From NCBI GenBank assembly GCA_016707005.1, contig JADJIQ010000002.1, positions 496,001-560,000 on the forward strand: a stretch of 64,000 nt of DNA, read 5' to 3'. Shown piece after piece: positions 44,957 through 54,890 of the stretch. The stretch is from Ignavibacteria bacterium (GTDB lineage: Bacteria; Bacteroidota; Ignavibacteria; Kapaibacteriales; Kapaibacteriaceae). The position numbers and the translations under genes are program-made. The notes beneath the pieces are model-generated. The model saw nothing but the letters and a program-made list of their open reading frames with translations, made no database searches and was not told where the DNA came from. Numbering within the stretch: position 1 is the stretch's first letter; every line of letters starts with the position of its first letter.

Positions 44957-47900
44957 ATGCTCAAGTTCTTACAGTCTATCCTTGGTGGCTCGAAACACGA
45001 CAAAGACGTGAAAGCCCTGCGTCCTATCGTTGATGAGATCAATCGCATCTATGCGACGTACGCTTCGCTCACTGATGATGAGCTCCGTGCAAAAACGGTG
45101 GAGTTCCGCGAGCGCGTCCAGGCGTCGGTTCAAACCCTTGTGGAGGAAGCCGAGGCGATTCGTGAACGTCTGCGCACGGACGCCACAATCGAACACGGCG
45201 AACGGTCTGACCTCTATGCTCGCATAGCGGCCAACGAGCGTGAACAGTTTGAGACAGTTCAAGCAACACTTGACGATCTTCTCCCTGAGGCGTTCGCTGC
45301 TGTTAAAGACGCGTGTCGCAGGCTGGTTGGACACAAGTACATGGTGGTTGGTAACGAGAACACGTGGGACATGATCCCGTACGATGTACAGCTCATCGGT
45401 GGTATGGTCTTGCATCAAGGAAAGATCTCTGAAATGAGTACCGGTGAAGGAAAGACACTCGTCTCCACCCTTCCGATGTACCTCAATGCGCTTGCAGGAC
45501 GTGGAGTACACCTTGTGACGGTAAACGACTACCTGGCAAAACGTGACCGCGACTGGATGCGCCCGATCTTCGACATGCTTGGCGTAACTACGGGATGTAT
45601 TTAGTTTGAGATGCGTCCAGACCAACGTCACGAGCAGTATTCCGCTGACATCACCTGGGGAACTAATAACGAGTTCGGCTTTGACTATCTCCGCGACAAC
45701 ATGGTCACGGATGCCAATGACATGGTGCAACGCGGTCACTGGTTCGCCATCGTCGACGAAGTGGACTCTGTGCTCATCGATGAAGCTCGAACACCGCTCA
45801 TCATCTCGGGTCCGGTAACTGCGGGTTCTACCGAAGCCGCGTTCGGAGAAATGAAGCCCCGTATCCAACGTCTTGTTGATGCACAGGCCCGTTTGGCAAA
45901 CTCTATCGTTGCCGATGTTGAGAAGCTTCTGCAGTCATCCGCAAAAGAAGACCGTGCAAAGGCTGGTGTTGGGTTGCTCCGTGCTCACCGCGGTATGCCA
46001 AAACAGAGCAAGCTTCTGAAGATGCTTCAGGATCCGGACAATCTCAAGCTCATGAAGGAATCCGAGCTTGAGTATCTCAAGGATCAGGGTCAACGCATGA
46101 ACATCATCGACCAGGAGTTGTACTTCGTGGTCGACGAAAAGAATCACCAGATCGATCTCTCTGATAAGGGGCGGGAGCTCCTCAGCACAGCGCAAGAAGA
46201 CGCAGAGATGTTTGTGATCCCGGACATCGCGACGCAGATGTCAGCTCTGGAAGGTGACGCCTCTCTGCCTGCAGATGAGAAGACCCTTCGCCGCGACGAG
46301 CTTATGCGCGTCTTCTCCGAGCGGTCTGACCGCATTCACATCGTCAACCAAATGCTTCGCGCATATACACTCTATGTACGTGATGACGAATACGTGGTAC
46401 AGGACGGCAAGATCAAGATCGTTGATGAATTCACAGGCCGCATCCTTGAAGGACGTCGGTATTCCGATGGTCTTCACCAAGCCATTGAAGCCAAGGAAGG
46501 TGTATTCGTAGAGCAAGACACACAGACCTTTGCCACCGTAACGTTGCAGAACTATTTCCGTCTCTATCATAAGCTTGCCGGTATGACTGGTACTGCTGAG
46601 ACAGAAGCCGGTGAGTTTTGGCAGATCTACAAGCTTGACGTTGTTGTGATCCCAACCAACCGTCCAACACAACGGAAGGATCTCGATGATTTCATCTATC
46701 GTACAAAGCGCGAAAAGTACAACGCCGTTGTAGAGGCCGTCCAGGCCGAGCTTGCAAAGGGTCGCGCTGTACTTGTCGGTACTACGAGCGTAGAAGTATC
46801 TGAGCTCCTCAGCAAGATGCTCAAGCGCGCCAACGTACCACACAACGTTCTTAACGCGAAGCAGCACCAACGTGAGGCAGAGATCGTTGCCAACGCCGGT
46901 AAGCGCGGCGCCGTGATGATCGCCACGAACATGGCCGGTCGTGGAACAGACATCAAGCTCGATCCCGATGTGAAGGCAGCAGGCGGTTTGGCCATCATCG
47001 GTACGGAACGTCACGAAGCTCGCCGTATCGACCGTCAGCTGCGTGGACGTGCCGGACGTCAGGGTGACCCGGGCTCGTCTCAGTTCTTCATCTCTCTTGA
47101 GGATGATCTCATGCGTCTCTTTGGCGGAGAACGCATCGCAGCAGTGATGCAACGTCTCAAGGTACCTGATGGCGAACCGATCCAGAGTCCGCTTGTTACG
47201 CGCAGTGTAGAGAATGCGCAGAAGAAGGTTGAGTCCAACAACTTCGGCATTCGTAAGCGCCTTCTCGAATATGACAACGTGATGAATCAGCAGCGCGAAG
47301 TGATCTATGATCGCCGACGCCATGCGTTGATGGGAGAACGTCTCCGCAGCGAGATCCTTGAATACGTTCGTGAGATGGCTGAACTATGGTACGATGAATA
47401 CCATCAAGCCAATGATGTAGAGTCGTTCAAGAACGATGTTCGCGTGAACATGCTCTGTGAGCCCCCTATCAGCGAAGAAGAGTTCTCGGGAATGAAGAAG
47501 GATGATATCGTCCAACGTGTGGTAGATGCAGCAGAGGAATATTACGACCGTAAAGAATCGATGCTCGGACCTGAGTTCATGGCGGCACTCGAACGTATCG
47601 CAGCATTGCGCTCGATCGACGATGAGTGGAGAGAACACCTTCGAAGCATGGACGACCTCAAGGAAGGTATCTACCTGCGCGCCTATGGTCAGAAGGATCC
47701 GATCCTTGAATACAAGCAAGAGGCATATCGCGTCTTCCTTGATCTGATCGTATTGATCAACAAGGCCACGATCGCATTTGCGTTCAAATATTTCCCGCAA
47801 GTGTCTGAGCCACGTCAACAGTCACAACAACAAGAAGCGGCGCCGCGACCAAAACCGGTTGCAGCGTTGCCTACCATCCAGCCTACGATCAGCGCTTCAC

Positions 47901-48097
47901 GTCAGCTGCAGTTCTCACATCCAAGTGCCACTGGTTCCCTTGGTGCAGATCCGAATGCGGCGCCGCAGCAACACTCGACGAATACAGTCCGCAACGTTGG
48001 ACGCGAAGTGGGCCGAAATGAACTGTGTCCGTGCGGTTCAGGCAAAAAGTTCAAATCGTGTCACGGCTTGAATGGAGATACAACGTATCCTGCCTGA
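44957..48097 (+). CDS. secA: Preprotein translocase ATPase SecA, with an in-frame TAG at codon 216
   Basis: SecA drives preproteins through SecYEG. ATG 44957 gives the typical start MLKFLQSILGGSK; an earlier TTG start is unlikely. Walker A is GEGKT at residues 163-167 and the Walker B region DEVD at about 267-270 with SVLIDEARTPLIISG. The helicase-like motor includes GRGTDIKL and GRAGRQGDPGSSQFF, and the C-terminus has the zinc site CPCGSGKKFKSCHG. Between the two Walker motifs, TAG at 45602-45604 interrupts an otherwise perfect frame (GCI-stop-FEMRPDQR, then ADITWGTNNEFGFDYLRDNM). A CAG-to-TAG change is the simplest explanation. Without the stop the protein is 1046 residues. Because SecA is essential, a sequence error or readthrough must be assumed. 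Confidence 0.93.
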
Positions 48098-49258
48098 TCA
48101 CTCAACAGCATCATTCTCTTTAAGGGCTTCAGCCGGGTGAAGGATAACCGTCTCCCCTTCAGTGAGTCCTTGTGAAACAGATGTAAGAAGCGCAGATCGC
48201 GGCCCGAGAGTCACGCTGCGCTTCTTCGCTTTCCCATCCTCCACAACGAACGTATACCAGCCGTTCTTTTCGCGCAGCAGTGCGCCAAGTGGGACGGTGA
48301 CCACGTTCTGCTTCTCCCAGAGAACGATCCCTGCATCAACCTTGTAGGCATCTCCGATCACGGACGATACCTCAGCAAGAACAGCCACCACATCTACGCG
48401 CTTTTCTTCTACGCCAAGGGAGGAGACCTTCACACGAGCGGCCGGTTCAACCCGCGTCACCCTCGCGATGAGTGTGTCTTCTCCGCCCCAGCCGGTGATC
48501 AGTACAACTTGACCGATTCGCACCTTTACGGCATCTGTGCTGAGGACATCGATCACGATCTCCTGTTTCGTTCTATCCCCGATCTCCATGATCGGAGTTC
48601 CAGCCATAAGTGTCCGCTCATTCTCTTCATACCTGCGAAGGATCACGCCAGTGACCGGGGCTGTGATCGCAACGCGCTGTCCGGGTGCGGCAGAGACCGC
48701 CGCACGAATGGCACGCTCTTCATACGAAGCCGCTTTGATCCTGGCCTTCACTGCCTCTAACTCGCTTTGTGTCTGCAGAAACGCATCATGAGCATTCTCT
48801 GCTTGTTCCTTCGGGATGGCACCACTCGCCAGCAACCGTTGGGATCGTTCATCTCTTCGTTGATTCTGTTCGAGAAGCGGCTGCAGTGTGGTCAGTTGTT
48901 GCCGTGCTGCAGACACAGCAGCATTTGCTGCCTCAGCACGAGCCAATGTCTCGCTTCGCTGACGTGCATCCAGGGCAGGGGGCGTGTAAAAGGCCACGAT
49001 CGCACCTGCAAGAACGCTGTCGCCGGGCTCAAGATCGATCCGTTCGATCGTTCCGGTGGAAGGCATTGCAATCACATATCGATCCGTGTATCGCATGCGT
49101 GCTTCTGCATCAATGGTCTGTCTCAGCAATTGTCGTTGGACCGTTGCCTTTTCAACCTTCATTGGTTTCGGTATGAGTGAAAACCCAATGAACCCCACAA
49201 CAACGATCGCTGCGATGATCCAACCGACGTGTTTTGGTTTCTTGAACTTCATGGTCAT
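48098..49258 (-). CDS. Periplasmic adaptor (HlyD/membrane-fusion family) of an ABC exporter
   Basis: The 386-residue protein has one N-terminal transmembrane helix (about residues 13-32: GWIIAAIVVVGFIGFSLIP). A lipoyl-like half follows (GTIERIDLEPGDSVLAGAIVAFY), then a coiled-coil hairpin (about 95-195), the second lipoyl-like half (VAITAPVTGVILRRYEENERTLMAGTPIMEIG) and beta-barrel parts. Its start overlaps the permease stop by ATGA. Order ATPase, permease, adaptor is that of DevBCA/MacAB-like exporters. Its stop abuts the secA stop on the other strand (TGATCA), with no room for a terminator. Confidence 0.88.
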   Translation of the reverse strand: MTMKFKKPKHVGWIIAAIVVVGFIGFSLIPKPMKVEKATVQRQLLRQTIDAEARMRYTDRYVIAMPSTGTIERIDLEPGDSVLAGAIVAFYTPPALDARQRSETLARAEAANAAVSAARQQLTTLQPLLEQNQRRDERSQRLLASGAIPKEQAENAHDAFLQTQSELEAVKARIKAASYEERAIRAAVSAAPGQRVAITAPVTGVILRRYEENERTLMAGTPIMEIGDRTKQEIVIDVLSTDAVKVRIGQVVLITGWGGEDTLIARVTRVEPAARVKVSSLGVEEKRVDVVAVLAEVSSVIGDAYKVDAGIVLWEKQNVVTVPLGALLREKNGWYTFVVEDGKAKKRSVTLGPRSALLTSVSQGLTEGETVILHPAEALKENDAVE

Positions 49259-51618
49259 TCTCTGGATTTTAGGACCGCAATGAGATCCAATTTTTGTAAT
49301 CGTCTGCGAATGAAGAACCCACTTATCAGTGCAATAACGGTAATGGTCAGTGCCCCAAGACCTAGATTCTTCAAGGTGATATCAAACGGGAAGCGGAAGA
49401 GATCGGTGGCAAGGGCATCAGGAAGCAGTGAAGAGACGTAGGTCCCAAGTGCCATTCCTAGAGGCAAGGCGATCAATATGAGGACCACCTGTTCACCGAG
49501 AAGCACCACGGCGATCTCAAGCTTTGTAAAGCCTAGGACGCGAAGGCTCGCGAGTTCATTCCCCCGCTCCGATAGTGCGATCCGAGCTGAATTGTAGACA
49601 ACACCGAACGCAATGATCGCAGCAAATGCCACGAGGTATGCCGACGATGCATCCATGTTTTCTTTGTAATTGTCATCGAAGCTCTGGATGGCTGTACTTC
49701 GAAGCATTACTCCGGCGATCGTTGGAGTACGCTTCACAACATCATAGAAATCCTGGAGGTGCTGCGCATCGACCTGAAGATATGCGCCGGAAAGACTCCC
49801 CTCTTCGCGCAGCAGTTCAGCAAGCGTTGCAGAACTCATATAGGCCTGCACACCCATGATCTCGTCAACCAGTCCAGTGATAATGAAGGGGGCTGACCTG
49901 CGATCTCCCTCAAGAAGTTTCACCGTGATCGTATCACCAACTGCAGCACCGAACCTTGCTGCGAGGTAGGCCGAGATCGTGATGCCCTCATCCGCAACGG
50001 GTTGATATACGCCCTTCATATCCGAAACACGATGCAGATCCGGCCTCTTCATTACCCCTGTAATGGCAGTTCTCTTCGTATGCCTGCCGAACTCGAGGTC
50101 AGCTCCAACAGCACGGAATGGTTCAACACGCATCACACCGGGAAGATGTTGAAGATCCATCACGGCCGATGCTGAACGCGGCAGGACGAACGTTACAATG
50201 GCGTCTTCGCGGGAGGCGCGATTGAACTGCACGTCGAGGATCGTGTCGAACATCTCAACCATGTATCGCCCCATAACGAGGATGGACATTGCCATAGCCA
50301 CGGATAGGACACCAACAGCTGCACGCACGGGTCTGCGGACGATGTTCCGGACGATCATGAGCATAACGGGGTCGAGTCGACGGAAGATCTTCCACTTCTC
50401 AAGGATCCCGGCTCGATAGTTCTTTGGTGCTTCCGGTCGCATGGCCTCTGCGGGAGGAAGCTTCAATGCAGTGCGTACAGACGAGATAGCGCCCAAAACG
50501 GCGGCCAATGCACTCAGACCTACTGCTCCGAGGATGACCCCTTCAGGCATATCGAATCTCAGTACTGGGAATCGATAGAATCGCGTGTAGAGATCAACCA
50601 GCCAATCGCCGATGTAGTATCCTCCGATCAATCCCAAGACTGTTCCCCCGGCTACAGAGAATAATCCAAAGCCGATATAGTGAAGAGCGATGCGAACATT
50701 GCTGTATCCGAATGCCTTCAGGATGGCGATGTACATACGTTGGGTACTTACCAGCCGCAACAACGCAATGTTGAGAAGGAAGATCGCCACGCCAAGGAAG
50801 ATCGTTGGAACGATCAGCGCCTGCACACGAAGTCCGGCGATCTCATCGGAGAGAAATCGGTGCGACATCTGATCCTCACGTCCGATGGCACCGACCGAGC
50901 CGTATTGTTTTAGAACTACATCAAGCTCTTCGATCACCATACGCTCACTAGCACCTGGTTCGAGTCCCACGAGTGCACTGTTGAATGCCCCCTTCATATC
51001 ATAGGCAGCTGCGAGGGCACTGCGACCCATCCACATGATCCCGTATCGCTTATTGTCGATCATGAAGGTACCGGGACGCACCTCTAGGACATATTCCGAA
51101 GAGAGTGCGATACCAACGATAGTGAGGGGACGCCATCGACCGTTGATCACAGCGCTGAAACGGTCGCCCGGCTGGAACTCATTGGCCTGCGAGAACGCCG
51201 CCGATACAATAACCTCATCCTCTGCCCCTTCACGGATCCAACGTCCGCTCTGCAGATGAAGTCTATTGAGAAGGGGCTGCCCTTGATCCGGTACACTGGA
51301 GATGAGACCACTTGCGGGTTCGTTGAGACCAGGGATATCCAACATAACATCGGTCACCACGCGGGTCTCTACGTGGGCTACGCCGGGGATCGATTGAAGT
51401 CGTTCACGAACACTTTCAGGGACCCGGCGCGCCGAAACAAAAATGTCGGCGAACTGCGATTCTTCATAGTAGGCCCGCTGCGTGAGCACCATTGATGCCT
51501 CCACGCTTCGGAAGGCAACGAAATTCGCAATGCCGGATCCGATCACGATCACGATGGCCAAGAGCTGACCACGCATGTGGCCGATCTCTCGAAACAATTT
51601 CATCGTGAGAGCTTGCAT
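49255..51618 (-). CDS. ABC transporter permease with two FtsX domains
   Basis: From ATG 51618 the 787-residue protein has one helix near residue 25, a large periplasmic domain, three helices around 270-400, a second periplasmic domain and three more helices near the C-terminus. The FtsX-like segments are IFLLNIALLRLVSTQRMYIAILKAFGYS and the C-terminal ERGNELASLRVLGFTKLEIAVVL. The duplicated FtsX architecture is that of DevC/LolE-like efflux permeases. An in-frame start at 51684 would overlap the ATPase gene and is not needed. The cargo may be a lipid, a lipoprotein or a small molecule; sequence does not say. Confidence 0.88.
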   Translation of the reverse strand: MQALTMKLFREIGHMRGQLLAIVIVIGSGIANFVAFRSVEASMVLTQRAYYEESQFADIFVSARRVPESVRERLQSIPGVAHVETRVVTDVMLDIPGLNEPASGLISSVPDQGQPLLNRLHLQSGRWIREGAEDEVIVSAAFSQANEFQPGDRFSAVINGRWRPLTIVGIALSSEYVLEVRPGTFMIDNKRYGIMWMGRSALAAAYDMKGAFNSALVGLEPGASERMVIEELDVVLKQYGSVGAIGREDQMSHRFLSDEIAGLRVQALIVPTIFLGVAIFLLNIALLRLVSTQRMYIAILKAFGYSNVRIALHYIGFGLFSVAGGTVLGLIGGYYIGDWLVDLYTRFYRFPVLRFDMPEGVILGAVGLSALAAVLGAISSVRTALKLPPAEAMRPEAPKNYRAGILEKWKIFRRLDPVMLMIVRNIVRRPVRAAVGVLSVAMAMSILVMGRYMVEMFDTILDVQFNRASREDAIVTFVLPRSASAVMDLQHLPGVMRVEPFRAVGADLEFGRHTKRTAITGVMKRPDLHRVSDMKGVYQPVADEGITISAYLAARFGAAVGDTITVKLLEGDRRSAPFIITGLVDEIMGVQAYMSSATLAELLREEGSLSGAYLQVDAQHLQDFYDVVKRTPTIAGVMLRSTAIQSFDDNYKENMDASSAYLVAFAAIIAFGVVYNSARIALSERGNELASLRVLGFTKLEIAVVLLGEQVVLILIALPLGMALGTYVSSLLPDALATDLFRFPFDITLKNLGLGALTITVIALISGFFIRRRLQKLDLIAVLKSRE

Positions 51619-51622
51619 CAGG

Positions 51623-52348
51623 TTACCACGACAGTTCCTTGGGGGACTTCCGGATTGCCGGTCGAAGTTCCTCGATGATCTCACCGCTTCGCATCTTGAT
51701 CACTCGGTCCGCCATGTCGGCGATACCCGCATTGTGAGTGATAAGAGCAACGGTCGCGTCAAGCTCGCGATGCACCTTTTCGATCACGTCAAGAACCAGG
51801 ATGCCTGTTGTGAAGTCAAGCGCGCCTGTTGGCTCATCACAGAGCAGTACATCCGGACGTTTCGCAACGGCACGGGCGATCGCTACACGTTGTTGCTCGC
51901 CCCCTGACATCTGAGCAGGGAAATGACTCATGCGATCTCCGAGACCCACAAGCTCCAGAGCCTCCCGCGGATCCATGGGATGGTCTGCGATGTCTGTTAC
52001 GAGTTTCACATTCTCGAGAGCCGTAAGGCTGGGGATGATGTTATAGAATTGGAAGACAAAGCCCACGGCTTTTCGTCGAAACATCGTAAGCGCTTTGTCA
52101 TCGGCATGGGTCATGTCCTGACCTCGATACGACACCGTCCCGGTGGTTGGCACATCCAGCCCGCCAAGAATATTGAGCAGGGTGGACTTGCCACTTCCGG
52201 AAGCCCCTAGGATCACGAGGAGTTCGCCCGAATTGATCGACAACGAAACATCACGCAGGGCCACAACCTCTACCTCGCCCATCGTATAGGTCTTGCCTAT
52301 ATGCTGCGCATCGAATATGACGGGGCGTTGTGAATGGTCCTCATGCAT
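51623..52348 (-). CDS. ABC transporter ATP-binding protein (MacB/LolD-like)
   Basis: The 241-residue ATPase has Walker A GASGSGKST, Q-loop FVFQFYNIIPSLTALENV, signature MSGGEQQRVAIARA, Walker B LLCDEPTGALD and the H-loop ITHN. The pattern is that of the LolD/MacB subfamily, which pairs with FtsX-type permeases. It lies directly upstream of the permease and adaptor genes, 69 bases after the phosphatase gene. A TACATTGC box 7 nt upstream of the ATG could be a weak internal promoter. Confidence 0.93.
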   Translation of the reverse strand: MHEDHSQRPVIFDAQHIGKTYTMGEVEVVALRDVSLSINSGELLVILGASGSGKSTLLNILGGLDVPTTGTVSYRGQDMTHADDKALTMFRRKAVGFVFQFYNIIPSLTALENVKLVTDIADHPMDPREALELVGLGDRMSHFPAQMSGGEQQRVAIARAVAKRPDVLLCDEPTGALDFTTGILVLDVIEKVHRELDATVALITHNAGIADMADRVIKMRSGEIIEELRPAIRKSPKELSW

Positions 52349-52417
52349 TGCAGGCGCAATGTACGCAGAGGAGGTAGACGGGTTTCATGACGGAAGTCAG
52401 CGATCCGATCCTTGGCC

Positions 52418-53194
52418 CTAATGACACTCTCTCACGGCGATCTCGCCGGAGTGACCAATCGTAATGTACTGCGAGGGTTTGTCCGTCCAGCAGCCCGAGT
52501 TCACATACCGAACGTCGTCAACCATGATATCTACGGCTCGATGGGTATGACCGCAGAAGACCACATCTGCTTGGTGCTTCTTGCGACCATGAAGGGCGGC
52601 ATCGTGCCCTACCTTGTCGCTGAGGCGAAGCCACTTCTTGCTGGTTCGTTTTACCCACCTCGATGCGCGGTGATGTGGATCAAGCTTTTGGATGACGAGG
52701 TAGATCCAGGAGGCAACGGCCGTCACAAACACATGTTCGGTTATCCATTTGTCGAACTGGTGACCATGGATGGCTAGGTATCGCCTTCCTTGTCCTTCCC
52801 ACACGTATTCTTCATGGACGGGTACACCCAGAAGGTGGGTGAGGATCTCGGCAACGCCGCCGTCGTGATTGCCAACAACCCAGACCACCTCAATGCCCTT
52901 GCGCGGATTGGACGCCTTCCTGATGTAGGACAGGAACTTCCAATCATCACGTGTAAGACGTTTGAAGTTCAGATCATCAAAGACATCTCCATTGAGGATC
53001 AGTCTGCTGAACTTCAACATTCTCATGAGTTCGATCAAGCGTTTAGACCGAGACACATCCGAGCCGAGGTGGATATCTGACACGATCAACGTGTCGAGAT
53101 CGGCCTCATGGTCAAAGTGTACCGGCTGCAACTCATGATCGGCAAAATCATGTTCCTGATCCGGTGCGATCGCTGGTGAAGCTTCTGAAGGCAT
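52418..53194 (-). CDS. Calcineurin-like phosphoesterase, UDP-2,3-diacylglucosamine diphosphatase (LpxH)-like
   Basis: From ATG 53194 the protein is 258 residues. Two-metal motifs are in order: SDIHLGSD (Asp40, His42), NGDVFDDL (Asp70), VGNHDGG (Asn109-His110), AIHGHQFD (His143, His145) and CGHTHRA (215-218). This set and the spacing fit LpxH-like enzymes of Gram-negative bacteria, which remove UMP from UDP-diacyl-glucosamine in lipid A synthesis. An insert near residues 155-205 with a hydrophobic patch could be a lipid-binding cap. The N-terminal 30 residues are acidic and lack homology. It overlaps the upstream hydroxylase gene by 47 bases. The stop is TAG. Confidence 0.82.
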   Translation of the reverse strand: MPSEASPAIAPDQEHDFADHELQPVHFDHEADLDTLIVSDIHLGSDVSRSKRLIELMRMLKFSRLILNGDVFDDLNFKRLTRDDWKFLSYIRKASNPRKGIEVVWVVGNHDGGVAEILTHLLGVPVHEEYVWEGQGRRYLAIHGHQFDKWITEHVFVTAVASWIYLVIQKLDPHHRASRWVKRTSKKWLRLSDKVGHDAALHGRKKHQADVVFCGHTHRAVDIMVDDVRYVNSGCWTDKPSQYITIGHSGEIAVRECH

Positions 53195-53936
53195 AGGCGT
53201 GTTGTGACATGTAGTTGGTCGGGAATCCTTCTCCAATGCCATAACCGGTTGGCTTACGGTCTGCAGGAAGATACGCCGTTCCAAACAACCAGTCCCACAC
53301 GGCCATCTTCGTCGAAAAATTTCGATCGTGCGCATCGACATCGATCGCATGATGCCAGCGATGCATTTCCGGACCATTAAAGATGCGTTGAAGTCGACCG
53401 CTGCGAACATCGATGTTCGAGTGGATGTACATGCCCCATACAGCATCAATGCACCCCTTGATCACCGCCACCTCGGGTGATGCCAAGAGAATGATCGGCA
53501 GGAACTCAACGGTCTGGTTGATCAGGATCTCGAGAGCGTGAGATCTGCTCCCACTGAGCCAATCAACATCCTTCGTTGAATGATGTGCCTCGTGTAAACG
53601 CCAGAGATAGCCGTTCCGATGCTGCCACCGGTGAAACCAGTAGATGTAGAGATCGTGCACCACGAAGAATACGAGTACCTGGAGCCACATCGGAAGATCT
53701 CGTACAATGTGATACCGCTCAAGTGATGTTGAGGCGTCGATCCACCCGATCAGTCCAAAGATCACCAACCCCAACACGTAGCTCTGCACGAGTGAATACC
53801 ATACAAAGTCATTGAGGAATCCTTCTCGAAAGATCCGCTGTCCCGGAGTGTATGGAAAACACCGTTCTAGAACGATCATGATCACAGCACTGAAGATCGT
53901 AATGACCAGGGTGATCCAGGTCAGATCAATACCCAT
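53148..53936 (-). CDS. Fatty acid hydroxylase / sterol desaturase superfamily membrane enzyme
   Basis: The 262-residue protein has four hydrophobic helices (about 8-24, 46-65, 85-100, 143-160) and the di-iron histidine clusters of the family: HDLYIYWFH (94-102), HEAHH (115-119) and HRWHH (192-196). Members hydroxylate or desaturate fatty acids, sterols, carotenoids or lipid head groups. It lies 2 bases after the neuB-like gene and overlaps the LpxH-like gene, so it may act on lipid A or a related glycolipid. Sterol synthesis genes are not seen. The acceptor is inferred only from context. Confidence 0.87.
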   Translation of the reverse strand: MGIDLTWITLVITIFSAVIMIVLERCFPYTPGQRIFREGFLNDFVWYSLVQSYVLGLVIFGLIGWIDASTSLERYHIVRDLPMWLQVLVFFVVHDLYIYWFHRWQHRNGYLWRLHEAHHSTKDVDWLSGSRSHALEILINQTVEFLPIILLASPEVAVIKGCIDAVWGMYIHSNIDVRSGRLQRIFNGPEMHRWHHAIDVDAHDRNFSTKMAVWDWLFGTAYLPADRKPTGYGIGEGFPTNYMSQHAYAFRSFTSDRTGSGT

Positions 53937-53938
53937 GG

Positions 53939-54835
53939 TTATGCAAGGGCCTCTGAAGAACGAACGCGACGTAGCTTGGAGCGTGGACCGATCTCACTGT
54001 CATAGACGCGTTTAACTCCGTCACCCATAGCCCCCTCAATATCACGGATATCACGAACAAGTCGACCCAGTCCGCCAACTTCCACACTGGCTGCCTGATC
54101 CGAACCCCACATTGCACGGTCGAGCGTTATGTGGCGCTCTACGAACCGCGCACCTAATGCAACGGCCGCATAGGTGGTTGCCAAACCTACTTCGTGACCG
54201 GAATAGCCGATGGGGATGTTGGGGTAGAGCGCCTGCAACGTTTGGATCATCTTGAGATTCAATTCGATCGGAGGACATGGATAGCTCGAGGTAGCATGGG
54301 CGATGAGCAATGCCTCTTGGTCCAATGAGGATACCGCATGTTCGATCTCCTCCATCGTGGACATCCCCGTAGAGATGATAAGGGGCTTCCCTGTTGATTG
54401 CATTGCTCGAAGGAGTGGCAGATCCGTCAATGAAGCCGATGCGGCCTTATAGAACGGAACATCGAAATGAGCTTCCATGAACGCTACTGCTTCTTCATCC
54501 CAACAGGATACTGTCCAGTCAATACCATGTTCACGACAATACCTGTCGATCACTGCATAGTCTTCGGCGGTGAACTCCACCTTGTGTCGATAGTCGATAT
54601 AGGTCATCCTCCCCCACGGCGTATCACGTTCAAGAAGCCATTGATCCTTGGGCACACACAATTCTGGCGTGCGCTTCTGGAACTTCACACAGTCCGCTCC
54701 GGCTGCTACTGCGCCGCCGATCATCTTCTTCGCAACGTCGAGCGACCCGTTATGATTGATCCCGATCTCAGCGATGATGTAGCATGGCGAACCATTTCCG
54801 ATGCTGCGGCTTCCAAAGTTTCTTGAAGTATTCAT
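53939..54835 (-). CDS. NeuB-family sialic/nonulosonic acid synthase without SAF domain
   Basis: NeuB-type enzymes condense phosphoenolpyruvate with an aminosugar to make nine-carbon acids. From ATG 54835 the protein is 298 residues. The TIM barrel is complete: IIAEIGINHNGSLDVAKKMI, DCVKFQKRTPE, IDWTVSCWDEEAV, YKAASASLTDLPLL, IISTGMS, IGYSGHEVGLA and GARFVERHITLDR. The motif MWGSDQAAS stands where common NeuB proteins have PGPDHxxS. The C-terminal SAF (antifreeze-like) domain, which normally covers the active site of the partner subunit, is absent: the gene ends at RRVRSSEALA and the next gene begins two bases later. This marks an unusual subgroup; the product cannot be named. Confidence 0.85.
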   Translation of the reverse strand: MNTSRNFGSRSIGNGSPCYIIAEIGINHNGSLDVAKKMIGGAVAAGADCVKFQKRTPELCVPKDQWLLERDTPWGRMTYIDYRHKVEFTAEDYAVIDRYCREHGIDWTVSCWDEEAVAFMEAHFDVPFYKAASASLTDLPLLRAMQSTGKPLIISTGMSTMEEIEHAVSSLDQEALLIAHATSSYPCPPIELNLKMIQTLQALYPNIPIGYSGHEVGLATTYAAVALGARFVERHITLDRAMWGSDQAASVEVGGLGRLVRDIRDIEGAMGDGVKRVYDSEIGPRSKLRRVRSSEALA

Positions 54836-54890
54836 AGTGGGTTCCGTGTGAAAGTGTTCGTGGGTGTGTGAATTCTTGCGTGTACGATGT

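Noticed and set aside
45602..45604. TAG reassigned to an amino acid in this organism
   Set aside because: TAG ends hisC, nif3 and the phosphoesterase in positions where the proteins are complete, so TAG is a normal stop here.
44969..45868. 299-residue minus-strand ORF opposite secA
   Set aside because: It is the antisense shadow of secA; its sequence shows no known family and secA coding is unambiguous.
46241..47323. 360-residue minus-strand ORF opposite secA
   Set aside because: Same reason: complementary frame of a conserved gene with no own features.
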